In this document: in pieces, positions 36,428 to 48,085 of the stretch
How the letters are laid out: each line of letters begins with the position of its first letter
How positions within the stretch are numbered: the stretch's first letter is position 1
DNA from: Trichoplax sp. H2
Taxonomy: Eukaryota; Placozoa; Uniplacotomia; Trichoplacea
Assembly (NCBI GenBank): GCA_003344405.1
Contig: NOWV01000015.1
Coordinates: 558,001 to 622,000, forward strand
Direction: 5' to 3'
DNA length: 64,000 nucleotides
The notes under the pieces: generated by a model
Databases searched by the model: none
The model's input: the letters and a program-made list of their open reading frames with translations, nothing else
What the model was told of the DNA's origin: nothing
Made by a program: the position numbers and the translations under genes

Positions 36428-38765
36428 CTAGAATAATTTAGCAACAACAAGACCAAATATCGTGATCAACAAATGCGTCATGGTAAAAATACTATGAGCG
36501 CCACCCTTTAATGGTGGCTTGTTTTGTGAACATTTGCTTCCATCAATACAAACTCTCCTAATGGTTACAAATGGCGTTGAAGCGTGCTTACTTATAGCAT
36601 AACTATTTTTGTTGTAGTTACCACCAATGGCAAATATGAAATAGTGACATCCATGTAAAGTCTTATCATTCTGTGTATCTGTAGTATTAATTTTACGATA
36701 GAAATTTAATAAAGTTACGCCGTTTACTAAAGATCCATTGACTAAATTGACATTTCCAATGGCATCGACAGCTGGTGGGGCATAGCCATTTACAAAACGA
36801 TCTTTCAAGGATGGTATTCCACTCGAAACCCATCCAACGATAGCATCGGTATTGGGCATCTTGGTATCGTCGGAGATACCTAAGGCAATCCATTTATCTG
36901 TTTTTGCAGACATGGAAAAGTGGACAGTGCCATCATTGTAAACGTTCCAATTCAAGTTGTTGACGCACGCTCCTGCAGCACATCCAGTGCCCCAGCTGCC
37001 AGCGCAATTACCCGTGGTTAATTTAGTGCCACCATAAAAGTTAAGCGATTGACGACCGCGATTTTGATAACCATGGTATTTTAGCTCATCGTCTCCGTAG
37101 TAATCATTCGCACGATGTGAGTTAACTAAGCCAGATGGAAACTGATGCGAGAATGGTGATTTCTGTCCATAGGCATAAATGACATCCATAATGGTATCTT
37201 TGATTTCATGATCGGTTTGACCGTCAGCTGTTAGCTTTTTACGCCATCTTAAAGTTGTAATACCATTGACCTCAGAACCAACGGCAGCAGTGATGCTGTC
37301 CGTTTCACCGTAATAGGCATCCATTCGTGGTGTACTACGATCACGAGAATAGTAATCAAATAATCTGAAAGTGTTACCGCGAGCACTACCAATGACCATA
37401 TCCATGCAGTCCATAGGATGGCTTACAGGGCCGCCAGCAGCACCACCGCCTTCGGAGTTGCCACCTTCGCCTTCCGGCTTGGTAGTGCCTTCGCCTTCTG
37501 GTTTGGTAGTACCTTCTGCGTTGCCTTCTGGTTTGGTTGTACCTTCTGCATTGCCTTCTGGTTTGGTTGTACCTTCTGCATTGCCTTCTGGTGCTGCAGT
37601 GCCCTCTGGTTTGCTTGTACCTTCTGCAGCTGCAGTACCTTCAGCTGCTGCAGTACCTTCAGCTGCTGCAGTACCTTCTGCATGCTGCAGTACCTTCAGC
37701 TGCTGCAGTACCTTCAGCTGCTGCAGTACCTTCTGCATTGCCTTCTGGTTTAGTAGTACCTTCAGCGTTACCTTCTGGATTACCTTCAGCATTACCTTCA
37801 GGTCTGCCTCCAGGTCCAATCAAAAGGCCAGCTGCAGCTCCAGCGGGAAATAATTGGCACGATGCTCGCAATCCCTGTGGTCGCCAACCGAGAGCAGCCC
37901 AACTCTTGGTTGTGGTTTTATGAATAACTTCGACTTCACTGGATGCACTGATTATTTTATACCAAATCTCGCTATTGGTATCTAATTTACTATAGGTATA
38001 TGAAGAGGTATCGCTTGGCATAGCCGTTGTTAGCGAACTTGTTTTGGCGCACTTATAACCGTATGCACCAGCATTGCAAAAGCATTGCTTCAAAGGATAG
38101 TAATAATCTTGATTGATGGCGATACATTGACCTTTATTGTTGCAATCTGCATTGGTTTCACATTCATTTGTATATTGGCAACGGTCTCCACTAGACATGC
38201 TATTGCTGCACGTGCATGATGGAGAAGCATTATTACAGTTGGAAGGCATACTACCGCCGTTGTAGCAATCGAGTTGAGTACATTGGAAATTTTTGATTTC
38301 GACATCAGCGCAACTCCAGAAGATATAAGGTCCGCTGGTTGTGACCCATTCTCTGGCATTTCGTGTTAATCGCAAAATGCAGTGATCGCAAGTAAAACCG
38401 CTCGGTAGCATAGCCAAATAATTTTGAACCGTGTTATTATTGGCTGAAAACCATGGCGTACCAGAACTGGTTGGTGTTAATTCGTGAGCAATAGTGCCGT
38501 TGCGATGCAAAATTTGGATGCGGAAACCACCACCATGGGGGAAAGCCATATGCCAAGTTACATCGACAGCTGAGCCAGTCATTAATTTAGTTTTATAGAC
38601 ACCTTTCCCGGTAGCATTTTCAGGCATACCACACGGACTACGCGTTCTGACATTGTCTAAAAAGTCCAAATCGAACATTCTTGCTTTAGGAAAACTCAAG
38701 CGAATATGTGCGTCGACAGCAGTTAAGGCCACTAGGCCTAACAAGATAAGACTCAATGTTTTCAT
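36428..38765 (-). CDS. Secreted monooxygenase-like / EGF-like / DOMON protein, frameshifted in a repeat
   Basis: Two overlapping frames make one gene: 38765 to about 37681 in one frame, then about 37681-36428 in another. Residues 1-19 are a signal peptide; the mature protein starts with His20. The N-terminal domain has FPHGGGFRIQIL (second His at 77), CDHC (126-129) and GPYIFWSCADVEI, a pattern like copper histidine-brace polysaccharide monooxygenases. Next comes a Cys-rich EGF-like part (about 161-240), then a DOMON beginning near residue 255 (EIWYKI, SWAALGWRP). A Pro-Glu-Gly/Ala-Glu-Gly-Thr repeat interrupts that DOMON. Its second half (DMVIGSARGNTFRLFDYYS) follows in the other frame. Another DOMON-like part has VHFSMSAKTDKWIALGIS and NTDAIVGW. 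The hydrophobic C-terminus (LLITIFGLVVAKLF) suggests a GPI anchor. The enzymatic assignment is inference; DOMON and secretion are well supported. The frameshift may be an assembly error. Confidence 0.8.
37440..37815 (-). repeat. Coding minisatellite (Pro-Glu-Gly / Ala-Glu-Gly-Thr repeat)
   Basis: In-gene array of 12-15 base units encoding PEGNAEGT, TKPEG and AAAEGT motifs. It lies between the two halves of the first DOMON domain. At about 37674-37688 the unit reads ccttctgcatgctgc instead of the usual ccttctgcattgcc or ccttcagctgctgc, and this shifts the frame by one base. Confidence 0.85.
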
Positions 38766-39799
38766 TGCCTTTTTAGTCTTGATTTCGTGAGCAAACTACA
38801 ATTGAGTAGCAGTAAAATCGCTGATTCTAATAACGGTAAAGAAGAAGGAACTTTTTTCTACTTCAGTTGTATCCACTGAGATGACAACACAAATAATGCT
38901 CGAAAACTGTCCAGATCGATCTTATTTATCCTTTTTTATTGTTCTTACGGAGGAAAATATCATCCGTGTCTTGGTACCTATTGATTAATTCCACCAATAA
39001 CAAAAGTAAAAAAAACAATATGGATAATGCACCGAATTCAAGCTAACGAATTTCACCTTCGACACCTAGTTACTTAGTAACACCTTGACAGTAGAGAGGT
39101 TACTATGACTCGGTAAATTGCAGGGCTAGTGCTAGCGTTGGTCGAGAAATAATATAATCGAAGGGGCAAATGAAGGCTAGCCTCTAAAAGTACAAGGTGT
39201 AAACAATAGATTGAATGATTGGATGCAGTAACTATGCTAACAAATTGGATAATGAAGCAGCGCTTTCTTTGACGTCATTTCTTCTCGGTTTAAACGACAG
39301 AAGATTGTTAACAATGTACTTAATTATAATAATGATTATAATATTCATTATTATCATTGAATCTTATTTTTTTTCCATCTATTCAACTTTACCCTTAAAA
39401 GGCCATCGTACCATGCAAGGATATCGTATAGTAGGCACGGACTAATACTGGCATCGGTAGGGGAGAAGATTGCTAGAGTACAGTATTTAAGGCAATGGTA
39501 TCATCCAAATTAAAAACAGTAAACGACAAAAGAGAAGCTTAAAGGATGAATCATAAGCTAAATTAACTAAATTCAACGGTTGACATCATGACTATGAATT
39601 GAAGTGATCACGCTCTACAGTATACTACTGATGCAACCGTTGAATTTAGTTAACTCAGTCAAGCAGGATATTTAATTAGAGAAATCAGGAAATTGCCCCC
39701 AAAACTTCTCCCTTTGTACTTGAAATATGCCAACTGTAATCACGATTGCCCCCCCATCTGTGTAATTTTATATCCTTAATGACCAACTTTTTCAAAGAT
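38766..39799. other. Upstream flank of the DOMON gene
   Basis: No gene supported. The open frame at 39215-39445 (+) is a low-complexity Ile run. The region holds the inverted repeat listed separately at 39563-39653. Confidence 0.5.
39563..39653. repeat. Perfect 20-bp inverted repeat, 51-base loop
   Basis: Left arm ttaactaaattcaacggttg at 39563-39582 and its exact reverse complement at 39634-39653. Pairing continues inward for five bases after a one-base bulge (catca with tgatg). It could be the remains of a small inverted-repeat element. Confidence 0.9.
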
Positions 39800-40400
39800 C
39801 AATCCTAATTAGATGGCAACGTTCTATGCCACTTCGTGACCTACGATAGACTTTTCCTGCTTCATTAAGAATTACAATTTGAATTACTGCAATGCAATTG
39901 AGGCGTTGAAAAATCAACATGGACTCTTGTTCATCGATATAAAATTTTCTGTTAACATAGTTCAAAACGTACATTTTTGATTTGATTTAAACGAGTTATC
40001 GCCCAAATCCATCGCAAAGCAATTAAGCAATATTGGAAGATGGCATAAAAATTCAGTAGAAATTGCAATTCGGTTGTAACTTTGTTGATGATTTATACAG
40101 CTTGATCAATGGCTATACCACTGAATGGTTATTGATCTTCATTGTTGACATTTTTTGTTTATGATGACTCATTTAGTATAAGGTCAGTGATGTTGTCCTA
40201 CACACATAATCATTTTCCTACACTTTTCATTCCTTGTCCGTCAGTATCAATTCAAATCTCCAAAGAACTGCCCAACAGTCCATCGTTTGCCGGTAGTTGA
40301 TTATTGTATGCGAGAACGGTATACGAACGTATACTTGTATAAACATACTCGAAATTGTAACATTCTAATTAGCCCATGTATTGACTTAAATGAATTAATG
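39800..40400. repeat. Direct duplication, copy 1 (about 600 bp)
   Basis: Nearly identical to 40719-41322 with scattered single-base differences (for example cgatagac versus cgataagc, and a short ggtatac expansion in copy 2). The two copies flank the run of N at 40699-40718. No coding content is evident. Confidence 0.9.
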
Positions 40401-40698
40401 GCCCTTGTAATCTATCAGTATTATAGAAATTGACTAATATGGATGCTATTGTTTTTATCTATTGGTAAACTAGTTGGATTGCTTCTCTCCACTTGTAAAC
40501 AGGAATCTTACTCGGAACTTGACCGCTCATGGACGCTATGTTTATGGCCATTTGCAGTAGTTGTTGGTTGTTATTACGAACTAAATTATTTACCGCTAGT
40601 TAAAATGAGTTAATATTTATCTCGACTGGAATTACTATCTTATTGTCTACAACAAACAATACAGTACATCTTTATATTAGCAGTTAACTCCGTGTCTA
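40401..40698. other. Unique sequence between duplication copy 1 and the gap
   Basis: About 300 bases with no recognisable feature, ending at the assembly gap. Confidence 0.6.
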
Positions 40699-40718
40699 NN
40701 NNNNNNNNNNNNNNNNNN
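40699..40718. other. Assembly gap (20 N)
   Basis: A run of twenty undetermined bases, likely a placeholder of arbitrary size. Sequence order and distance across it are uncertain. Confidence 0.99.
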
Positions 40719-41322
40719 CAATCCTAATTAGATGGCAACGTTCTATGCCACTTCGTGACCTACGATAAGCTTTTCCTGCTTCATTAAGAATTACAATTTG
40801 AATTACTGCAATGCAGTTGAGGCGTTGAAAAATTAACGTGGACTCTTGTTCATCGATATAAAATTTTCTGTTGACATAGTTCAAAACGTACATTTTTGAT
40901 TTGATTTAAACGAGTTATCGCCCAAATCCATCGCAAAGCAATTAAGCAATATTGGAAGATGGCATAAAGATTCAGTAGGAATTGCAATTCGGTCGTAACC
41001 TTGTTGATGACTTATACAGCTTGATCAATGGCTATACCACTGAACGGTTATTGATCTTCATTGTTGACATTTTTTGTTTATGATGACTCATTTAGTATAA
41101 GGTCAGTGATGTTGTCCTACACACATAATCATTTTCCTACACTTTTCATTCCTTGTCCGTCAGTATCAATTCAAATCTCCAAAGAACTGCCCAACAGTCC
41201 ATCGTTTGCCTGTAGTTGATTATTGTATGCGAGAACGGTATACGGTATACGGTATACTTGTATAAACATACTCGAAATTGTAACATTCTAATTAGCCCAT
41301 GTATTGACTAAAATGAATTAAT
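40719..41322. repeat. Direct duplication, copy 2 (about 600 bp)
   Basis: Starts at the first base after the gap with the same sequence as position 39800 and stays collinear with copy 1 to about 41322. There the two copies part in an aattaa-rich stretch. Confidence 0.9.
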
Positions 41323-41349
41323 GAATTAAATTTAATTAAATTAAATTAA

Positions 41350-42450
41350 ATCTAGTAGTAGTGGTAGCTTTTGGATGAATGAGGATGCCTGTGCAGTAAA
41401 TGACGCTATCACTGTGCCGTCTGATCTTTACAAATGCCCTAGCTTAAAGTAAAGCTGGTATTTGAATGGATAGGATGCTGTTGCTATAAATGGCTATTTT
41501 ATTATACTATTATATAAAGCTTAGCTTTTGCAGATGGCTAGTCCGACGGCAATGTTAGTATTAAGCTGGATGAGGATACTGCACTGATGTATTTGGATGC
41601 CTAAGTATGTCGATGTAATAAATGACGGTTTAGCTATACTGTTATCTGTAGAACGATTCTTATAAATGTCCAATCCGATGGCAGTGTTGGTACTAGGATA
41701 GATGAGGACGCCTATGAAGCAAAATATAGTTTTACTACGGACGACTAAAAGAGGAGAAAGATTTACTATACAGTACTATAGTCAGATTATTACGAATGTT
41801 TAATCGATGGCAATGGCAGTATTTGGATGGATGAGGATGCCGATGCAGTAACTGATAGTTTTGTTATGCTGTAACGTATTTGCAGTCATAATTTTACAAA
41901 TGTCCAATCTGATGGCAATAGTGGTATTTGGATGGATGAGAATGCCTATGCAGTAAATGATAGTTTTTTACTATACTGTCGGCTGCAGTCTGATTTCGAA
42001 AAATATCCAATACGATGGCTACGATGGTGTTTGTATGGATAACGATGCCGATGTAGCAAACGACCAGGCCTTACTATGCTGTGATCAGTAGTCTGACCTT
42101 GACAAAAGTGCAAAACAAATCGGATGGCTTGAGCTTGGATACGTCAATCCTAATTTTACAACACTGTGAACTGCAAACTGACCTTTATAAACGTCCAAAT
42201 CAAATGATTTGCGTCGGTATAGATGAAGATACTGAGTAGTCAACGATACTTTTACCTTGTTGTGGTCACTCTAGTCTGCAGCCAGGCCTCGACGAATATC
42301 TAAATCGGTTGGTTTCTATTCCAGTCAATGCGGAGCTGTGCAGTAAACGACAGCTTACTGTTTTGCAGTCGCCCTAGTTTTAGGTCTAACCTCGCCGAAT
42401 ATTCCAATGGAATCAAGTGGCTTGGGTTTCGATACGTTAATGGCGGTTTT
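41350..42450. repeat. Decayed tandem repeat array, unit about 110-130 bp
   Basis: Eight or so diverged copies recur with the order tggatgaggatgcc, atgcagtaaatga, tttactatactgt, then a tgatcttacaaatgtccaat-like segment and a gatggcaatgttggtatt-like segment. Clear copies start near 41370, 41575, 41700, 41830, 41930 and 42035. Spacing drifts, so the array is old. No coding potential. Confidence 0.75.
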
Positions 42451-42733
42451 ATTCCGTTTTAGTCCTTAGTTTGACCACGAACGATGTCCAAATAGGATAG
42501 CTGGCGTTTGGATAGATGGTAGTACAGCTGCAGTAGTGCAGCAAAAGTAAGTAATTCAATCTGCCCTTTGCTCTCTCCACCCACTGTACTGCGCGTATTC
42601 TGCGGACCGAGAAAGCCTGGAGTATAATATACTGTGCCAAACAGTACATTGGACATTAGTCTACAGTATGGCAGCGACTAAAAGAAATGCTCGACTCTAC
42701 CGACGTAATCCATCCAGTAACCATCTTGGACTA

Positions 42734-42795
42734 AATAATGTCACCCTATATGGTACAATGAACAGTGTATAGATATCCTATGGGGTGACATTATT
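42734..42795. repeat. 13-bp inverted repeat upstream of phosphoglycerate mutase
   Basis: aataatgtcaccc at 42734-42746 pairs exactly with gggtgacattatt at 42783-42795. It lies 157 bases before the start codon. A shorter version of the same pair sits upstream of THOC1 at 31984-32012. Confidence 0.8.
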
Positions 42796-42951
42796 TCTAC
42801 CCCAGGAAGGCATTCATCGAGGACATTGTACGTGACTCCCTGCAAGTAGTAGATTTTGAACCCAGTAGCCGACAGGATTTACTCTCTACCCGCTGCAATA
42901 GTAGTCATTTAACCTCTGTTCACTCATTTAAAATAGCAGGAAAGTAAAACC

Positions 42952-45900
42952 ATGGCCTCTCAAGTCAAGCAGAATGTGTGCTTAATTGTGATCGATGGAT
43001 GGGGCATTACCGATACAATGCAAGGTACGCGTACACTTTACCTTATGTCGTCTCCTTGTTGTCGAGAGTACGAGAAGAAACTTGCAATTCCATGCACATC
43101 TTTTCAATTACTGTCCAAGTAAAGCAGGACTTCAATCGTGCTGAATACTAACACGGTGAAACCGATGTACGAATAGCGCAGTTGAGTTTGGAGTAAATGT
43201 CTTTGCCTCGTATTTGCATCTAATCGTTAAGGTAGAGATTGATCCGACATGGAAAGATACTGTAGTGTAGGCAATAGCAAGGACCACTTTCTAGTACTAT
43301 AATTAATTAATCTTGGCATTGGTGACAGAGCTGATCAATGAAATAGATGTGCCGTACTTAATAGTAATCTAGTTTGCAATAGGAGTACAGTATGTGTGTG
43401 CAGTAAGTACGGTCAATTTGCACCGTTCATAATAGCCGATAAAGAGGACAGATTGAGAAGAATGATTCTCTGATACCTCATTGAAGTTTCATGAGCTACC
43501 GCAGCTGTTGCATTCAGTTCATATCAAGTAATCCATCCGTATCTCCAGCAAATTACTTTCTTCCATTTCAAGATACCCTTACTGCAGTAGTGCTGCAATT
43601 AAATTAAATGATGGCCTTGTTGCCATGCCATACAGCTACAGTACATTGAAAATCTCATACGGCACTGCACTGTTGATGGGCCTACACAAACGAGAGAAAA
43701 TCTTGAAAATGTCACACCTTAAGTCTTGCTGGCTTTTTGACACACCGGCTTGTTAAGAATATCTGCATAATCAAATCTAGATTATTTGACATAAAAGGAC
43801 AGTAAACTAGTTGTCACTACAGTATATCCACTTTTTGTCGGTATGTTTTCGTGTTATTTTTCAAATCAATAATACAGTAGCATAGCTACAGAAGCAATGA
43901 TTTATCAAGTTTAGATCATTGAGATGAAAGTACAGTACAGTAAAAGATAGTTACGATGGTATCTACTTCTTGTCATTTCGACATACGAGTACAAATAATG
44001 ACAGCAAGAGCTAAGTACGTAAGTATGTTTTCATGCAATACTATAAATTAATAATTTACTGTTTAATAGTAGATACGGAAGCAGTAATTAAAAAATTCAC
44101 CGTTTAATGCTAGATACCGAAGCGGTGATTTATTCAGCTTAGGTCATTGAGATAAGAGTAATAGTAAAATAATTGCCATTATTCTAGTCAGTTGAGCATA
44201 CGGATAAATGACAGCATCAGCAGTGAAATACGTATGTTTTCTTTTTATATTGCTAATTTTAAATATTATAATTATCAATAATACAGTACAATAGCATATA
44301 TGCAGCAGCAATGATTTATTAAGACTAACTAGGTCATGAGATAAAAGTATGGTAAAGTAGTTGTCATAATGCCTACTTCTTGTCAGTAGGGCATACGAAT
44401 AATGACAGTAGCAGGAAAATGTGTATGTTTTCATGAAATGTTGTAAATAGATAGTATACAAATTGGTCTACTTGTAGATACAGAAGCAATATTTAAGCTA
44501 AACGATTTTATCAAACCGGTGTTCATTCCGGTTTCTCAAGCATTACATGTTGCACACATACAGCACAAACCAAATTGTCAATTCCACAAGCCCATCAAAG
44601 TTCCTTTTGATATTAGAAGATAGTCTAATCCAGAACGCTAACACACTTTGTGTTGCTAACAGGAAATGCTATTGCTAATGCTCAGACGCCCGTTATGGAT
44701 AAACTGCAAAAAGAATATGCATTTCATACGCTGGAAGCATCAGGATTAGCGGTCGGACTGCCTGCTGGTGTAATGGGAAATTCTGAAGTTGGTCACACCA
44801 CAATTGGATCCGGTCGTGCAATGTTTCAGGTGAATCAAACTGAAAATTCATGATACTCATACCTATTGAATCATCTTGCTTTAGTTCACGAGACGATTCT
44901 GCAACACACAACACTGCACATAGTATCTGAAGATGAATGTTGCTTGATAATATAAATCAGTGTGGTATATTTATAGGAATGTTACTAAGCGATTTATTCG
45001 TTGACAGTATCATCATATAAATTAATCGATGGCTGTGCCACTATCCGAATAGTACGTTAGTGTATATAGTTGTATTAATTAAGAATACTTTAACCAAAGA
45101 GAAAAGGATGGTTTAGGATGGGAACAAGTACCGAACACGACAATCATTGACTTCTAAGAAATTATGTAAAAATTATAATTTTCGATTCGTTATTTATATC
45201 ATTAAATCTATTAGGATTTAGTGAAGATAAATTTATCCATTCAAGAGGATACTTTAAAATCCAATAAATCTCTTACTGACGCTATGGCCAGAGCTAAGAA
45301 CGGGAACGGTCGGCTTCATTTCTTAGGATTGGTAGGAATTAAAAAAATTTGTATTGACTTTGATGTGCATACCGTGATATTCTGAGTACATGCCATTATT
45401 ATTTTACAGGTCAGCGACGGAGGAGTCCATAGCCATATTGATCATCTGCTACAATTTTTGAGAATTGCAAAGGATTATGGAGTTCCAAAGTCGTTTATTC
45501 AATTTTTTTCCGATGGACGTGATACGTCACCTACAAGTGGAGGTTAGCTGTAAACAGTACAGGCTGATAAATGAAATGATTATTTATGATAACTATCAAT
45601 CAAGATGCTGCCTATCGTTGCTGATATCAGATATCACAAATACATTTTATTCGCTTAATGTTATACTGTAGTAACGTTCGTTCAGAAAGTTTTGAATTAC
45701 ATCAGTGAAATGAATTATGGCTCCTTGGCCACCGTTGTTGGACGCTACTATGCAATGGATCGTGACAAGAGATATGATAGGATTCAAATCGCTTATGAAG
45801 GATTAGTAAAAGGGGTTGGTGAACTGACTTCACCGGGATCTATAACAGAGGTAACGTGTGCTGCAGACTCTAGCTGCAGTACCATTTAAAATTTGGACCT

Positions 45901-47992
45901 CTTTAGTGCATACGATATACGTAACTAGACCCGAAAAGTAGCATGTAATACAGACGCAATTTGTATTAACGAGAATTTTAGAAGATATAGCGTGGTTAAG
46001 TCTAACATATAATATTGCTATCCCTAAAGTGAAATAGCTAAGATTCATTCGGATACACTCCATAGGTTATGACAAATCGCTACAATGCGGAAGGAAGCCA
46101 GCGTCAGACAGATGAATTTATGACTCCGATTATAAGTGATCCGGAAGGACGCATTAGCAGTTAGTAATTCTTAGCCTATTTAACGTATATGATATTTCAA
46201 GTGGTAGCCACATATGGAAATTAATGATTTCACTTATTTACTCTAATGCGTGTAGATGGTGACACTCTAGTCTTCATTGACTTTCGTGCTGATAGAATGC
46301 GACAAATTTCCGAAGCTTTTGGTATTCAGCCTCAATTTTCCACTGATGTTGTACCTACGGATTTAGTACGTTAATGATCAATATGAATGACACATTCCAC
46401 CGTTTTCCCCTGCTAAACGTGCTTTATGTATTACCACAGCATGTTGCGACTATGACTCAGTATAAAAAGCAATTCCCATTTCCGGTTCTCTTCCCTCCTA
46501 CACCGCCGGATAATGTTATTGCAGAGTGGCTTTCAAAGAAAGAATTATCTCAAATGCATGTTGCAGGTTCGTAAATGCTATAGAATTTTTGTACTGACTA
46601 TTGCAATTACTATGCAGCAATCATTCTGTTCCGAATACTCGTTTAGCGTTATTGATATGCAAATATCTTGATAGAGACTGAAAAATACGCTCACGTAACG
46701 TTCTTCTTTAACGGTGGACGAGAAATGCAATTCAGCATGGAAGATAGAATTATGGTGCCCTCTCCTAAAGTAGCTACCTACGATTTAAAGCCGGAGATGA
46801 ATGCCGAAGGCGTGGCTGATGAGGTAAACATTAAAATAGTAATGACACCATCATTCGCACTTGATTGTAATAACAAACTATGATGTGCTATAGGTAATTC
46901 GTGCCATTGAAAGTGGAAAGTATCCTTTCGTGATGTGTAATTTTGCTCCGCCAGACATGGTTGGACACACTGGAGTTTACGATGCTGCTGTTATTGCATG
47001 CACTGTTACAGGTAGATCAATATTTCACACACATATATACGGTACAAATGCCTGTTAATTTTGCGTTTGGAAGCGTTCTGTTTTTGGAAAAAGTAGAGCA
47101 TAAATATCATTACTTGCTGTTAAGCTCTGTTAATATACCTGTAACTTTAGAAGTCTCTTGTTTTAGAAAAAAAAAGTCGAGCAGGAGCATTGGTACTTGC
47201 TGTTTAACCCATTTATGATTAAATATCCTTTAGGCTGTTCGCAAATTTTACAAATAAAAATTGTAACGTGTTTATCTCACGGCTTAGTTAAATTATATAT
47301 ATCTATAACATATATATATATAATCTACAGAAACAGCATATACGCGTACGAATCTAAACGATTTATAGTTATAACGAATATTTGCAAGATTAATCCAGGT
47401 GGATAGCTTAATTATAATTAGTTGTTGGAAATAGGCAAGATGTTATGCAATCATCGTATTTTCGTATACATGTAATTTAGAGTACAATGCTACTATCACG
47501 ATAATTTAAGCTCTAAAAGAACAAAACTGTCTACTAGATACAAATGGTATCAGAAGAAAAAACTTTTACTCAGTATTTTAATTTCAAAGTTCTTCATTAT
47601 ATTATTTTAGATTTTAATATCGGTAGAATCTTTGAGGCCTGCGAAAAGCACGATTATGCCCTAATGATTACAGCAGATCATGGCAATGCGGAGAAAATGG
47701 TAACTGAAAATGGTTCGCCCTTTACAGCTCATACGCTTTATAGAGGTAAGCTACCTTACGAGCTACATCCTGACCTAGTATTGGATAAATGCTGTAACTG
47801 TTAATATCTAAAGTATGACTGACCGAGTAAATTTAATATGGCGTTTGTTTAGTTCCTCTCATAATGACTCGTGGAAAGTATAAAGATATCACACACGATG
47901 CTAGCCTAAGCGATGTTGCTCCTACAGTTTTACGAATTATGGGTTTGGACGTACCCCCTGAGATGAGTGGTCAATCTCTTCTGGCTGAATAG
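42952..47992 (+). CDS. 2,3-bisphosphoglycerate-independent phosphoglycerate mutase
   Basis: Interconverts 3- and 2-phosphoglycerate in glycolysis using two metal ions and a phosphoserine intermediate. Twelve exons: 42952-43024, 44663-44829, 45215-45331, 45410-45542, 45672-45850, 46066-46159, 46256-46365, 46440-46566, 46675-46823, 46894-47011, 47611-47745 and 47853-47992. All phases agree, encoding 513 residues, the normal size for this alkaline-phosphatase-like enzyme. Motifs are VIDGWG at the N-terminus, [15 protein letters not shown] with the catalytic Ser, [63 protein letters not shown] and TADHGNAE. It is unrelated to the cofactor-dependent enzyme of vertebrates. The first intron is 1.6 kb and repeat-filled; the others are mostly short. 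It ends SLLAE at a TAG inside a small tandem duplication. Confidence 0.97.
43830..44465. repeat. Diverged tandem repeat in the phosphoglycerate mutase first intron, unit about 150-190 bp
   Basis: Three to four copies share gaagcaatgatttatcaa-like, ggtcattgagataaaagta-like, cttcttgtcag-like, aatgacagcagcag-like and gtatgttttcatg-like segments, for example near 43895, 44115 and 44310. They lie wholly within the intron. Confidence 0.7.
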
Positions 47993-48085
47993 CAAAATAA
48001 ATATTTCAAGTGAATAAATCCCCCTGAGATGAGTGGTCAATCGCTTCTGGCTGAATTGCAAAATAAATATTTCAACTGAGTAAAT
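47954..48085. repeat. 66-bp tandem duplication across the phosphoglycerate mutase stop codon
   Basis: Copy 1 (47954-48019) holds the last 12 codons, the TAG stop and the first 3' UTR bases. Copy 2 (48020-48085) repeats it with a few changes; its stop equivalent reads ttg instead of tag. The duplicated coding tail lies after the stop, so it should not be translated. Confidence 0.9.

Noticed and set aside
37371-37923. Three overlapping plus-strand open frames of 110-160 codons
   Set aside because: They are antisense reflections of the Pro-Glu-Gly coding repeat and have the composition of that repeat only.
39792-40893. Two near-identical minus-strand open frames (60 and 65 codons)
   Set aside because: They lie in the duplicated non-coding segment, one runs into the N gap, and the peptide has no recognisable features.
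41350-42450. Possible CRISPR-like array
   Set aside because: Units are 110-130 bases, strongly diverged, without short exact repeats and unique spacers, and the genome is an animal one.
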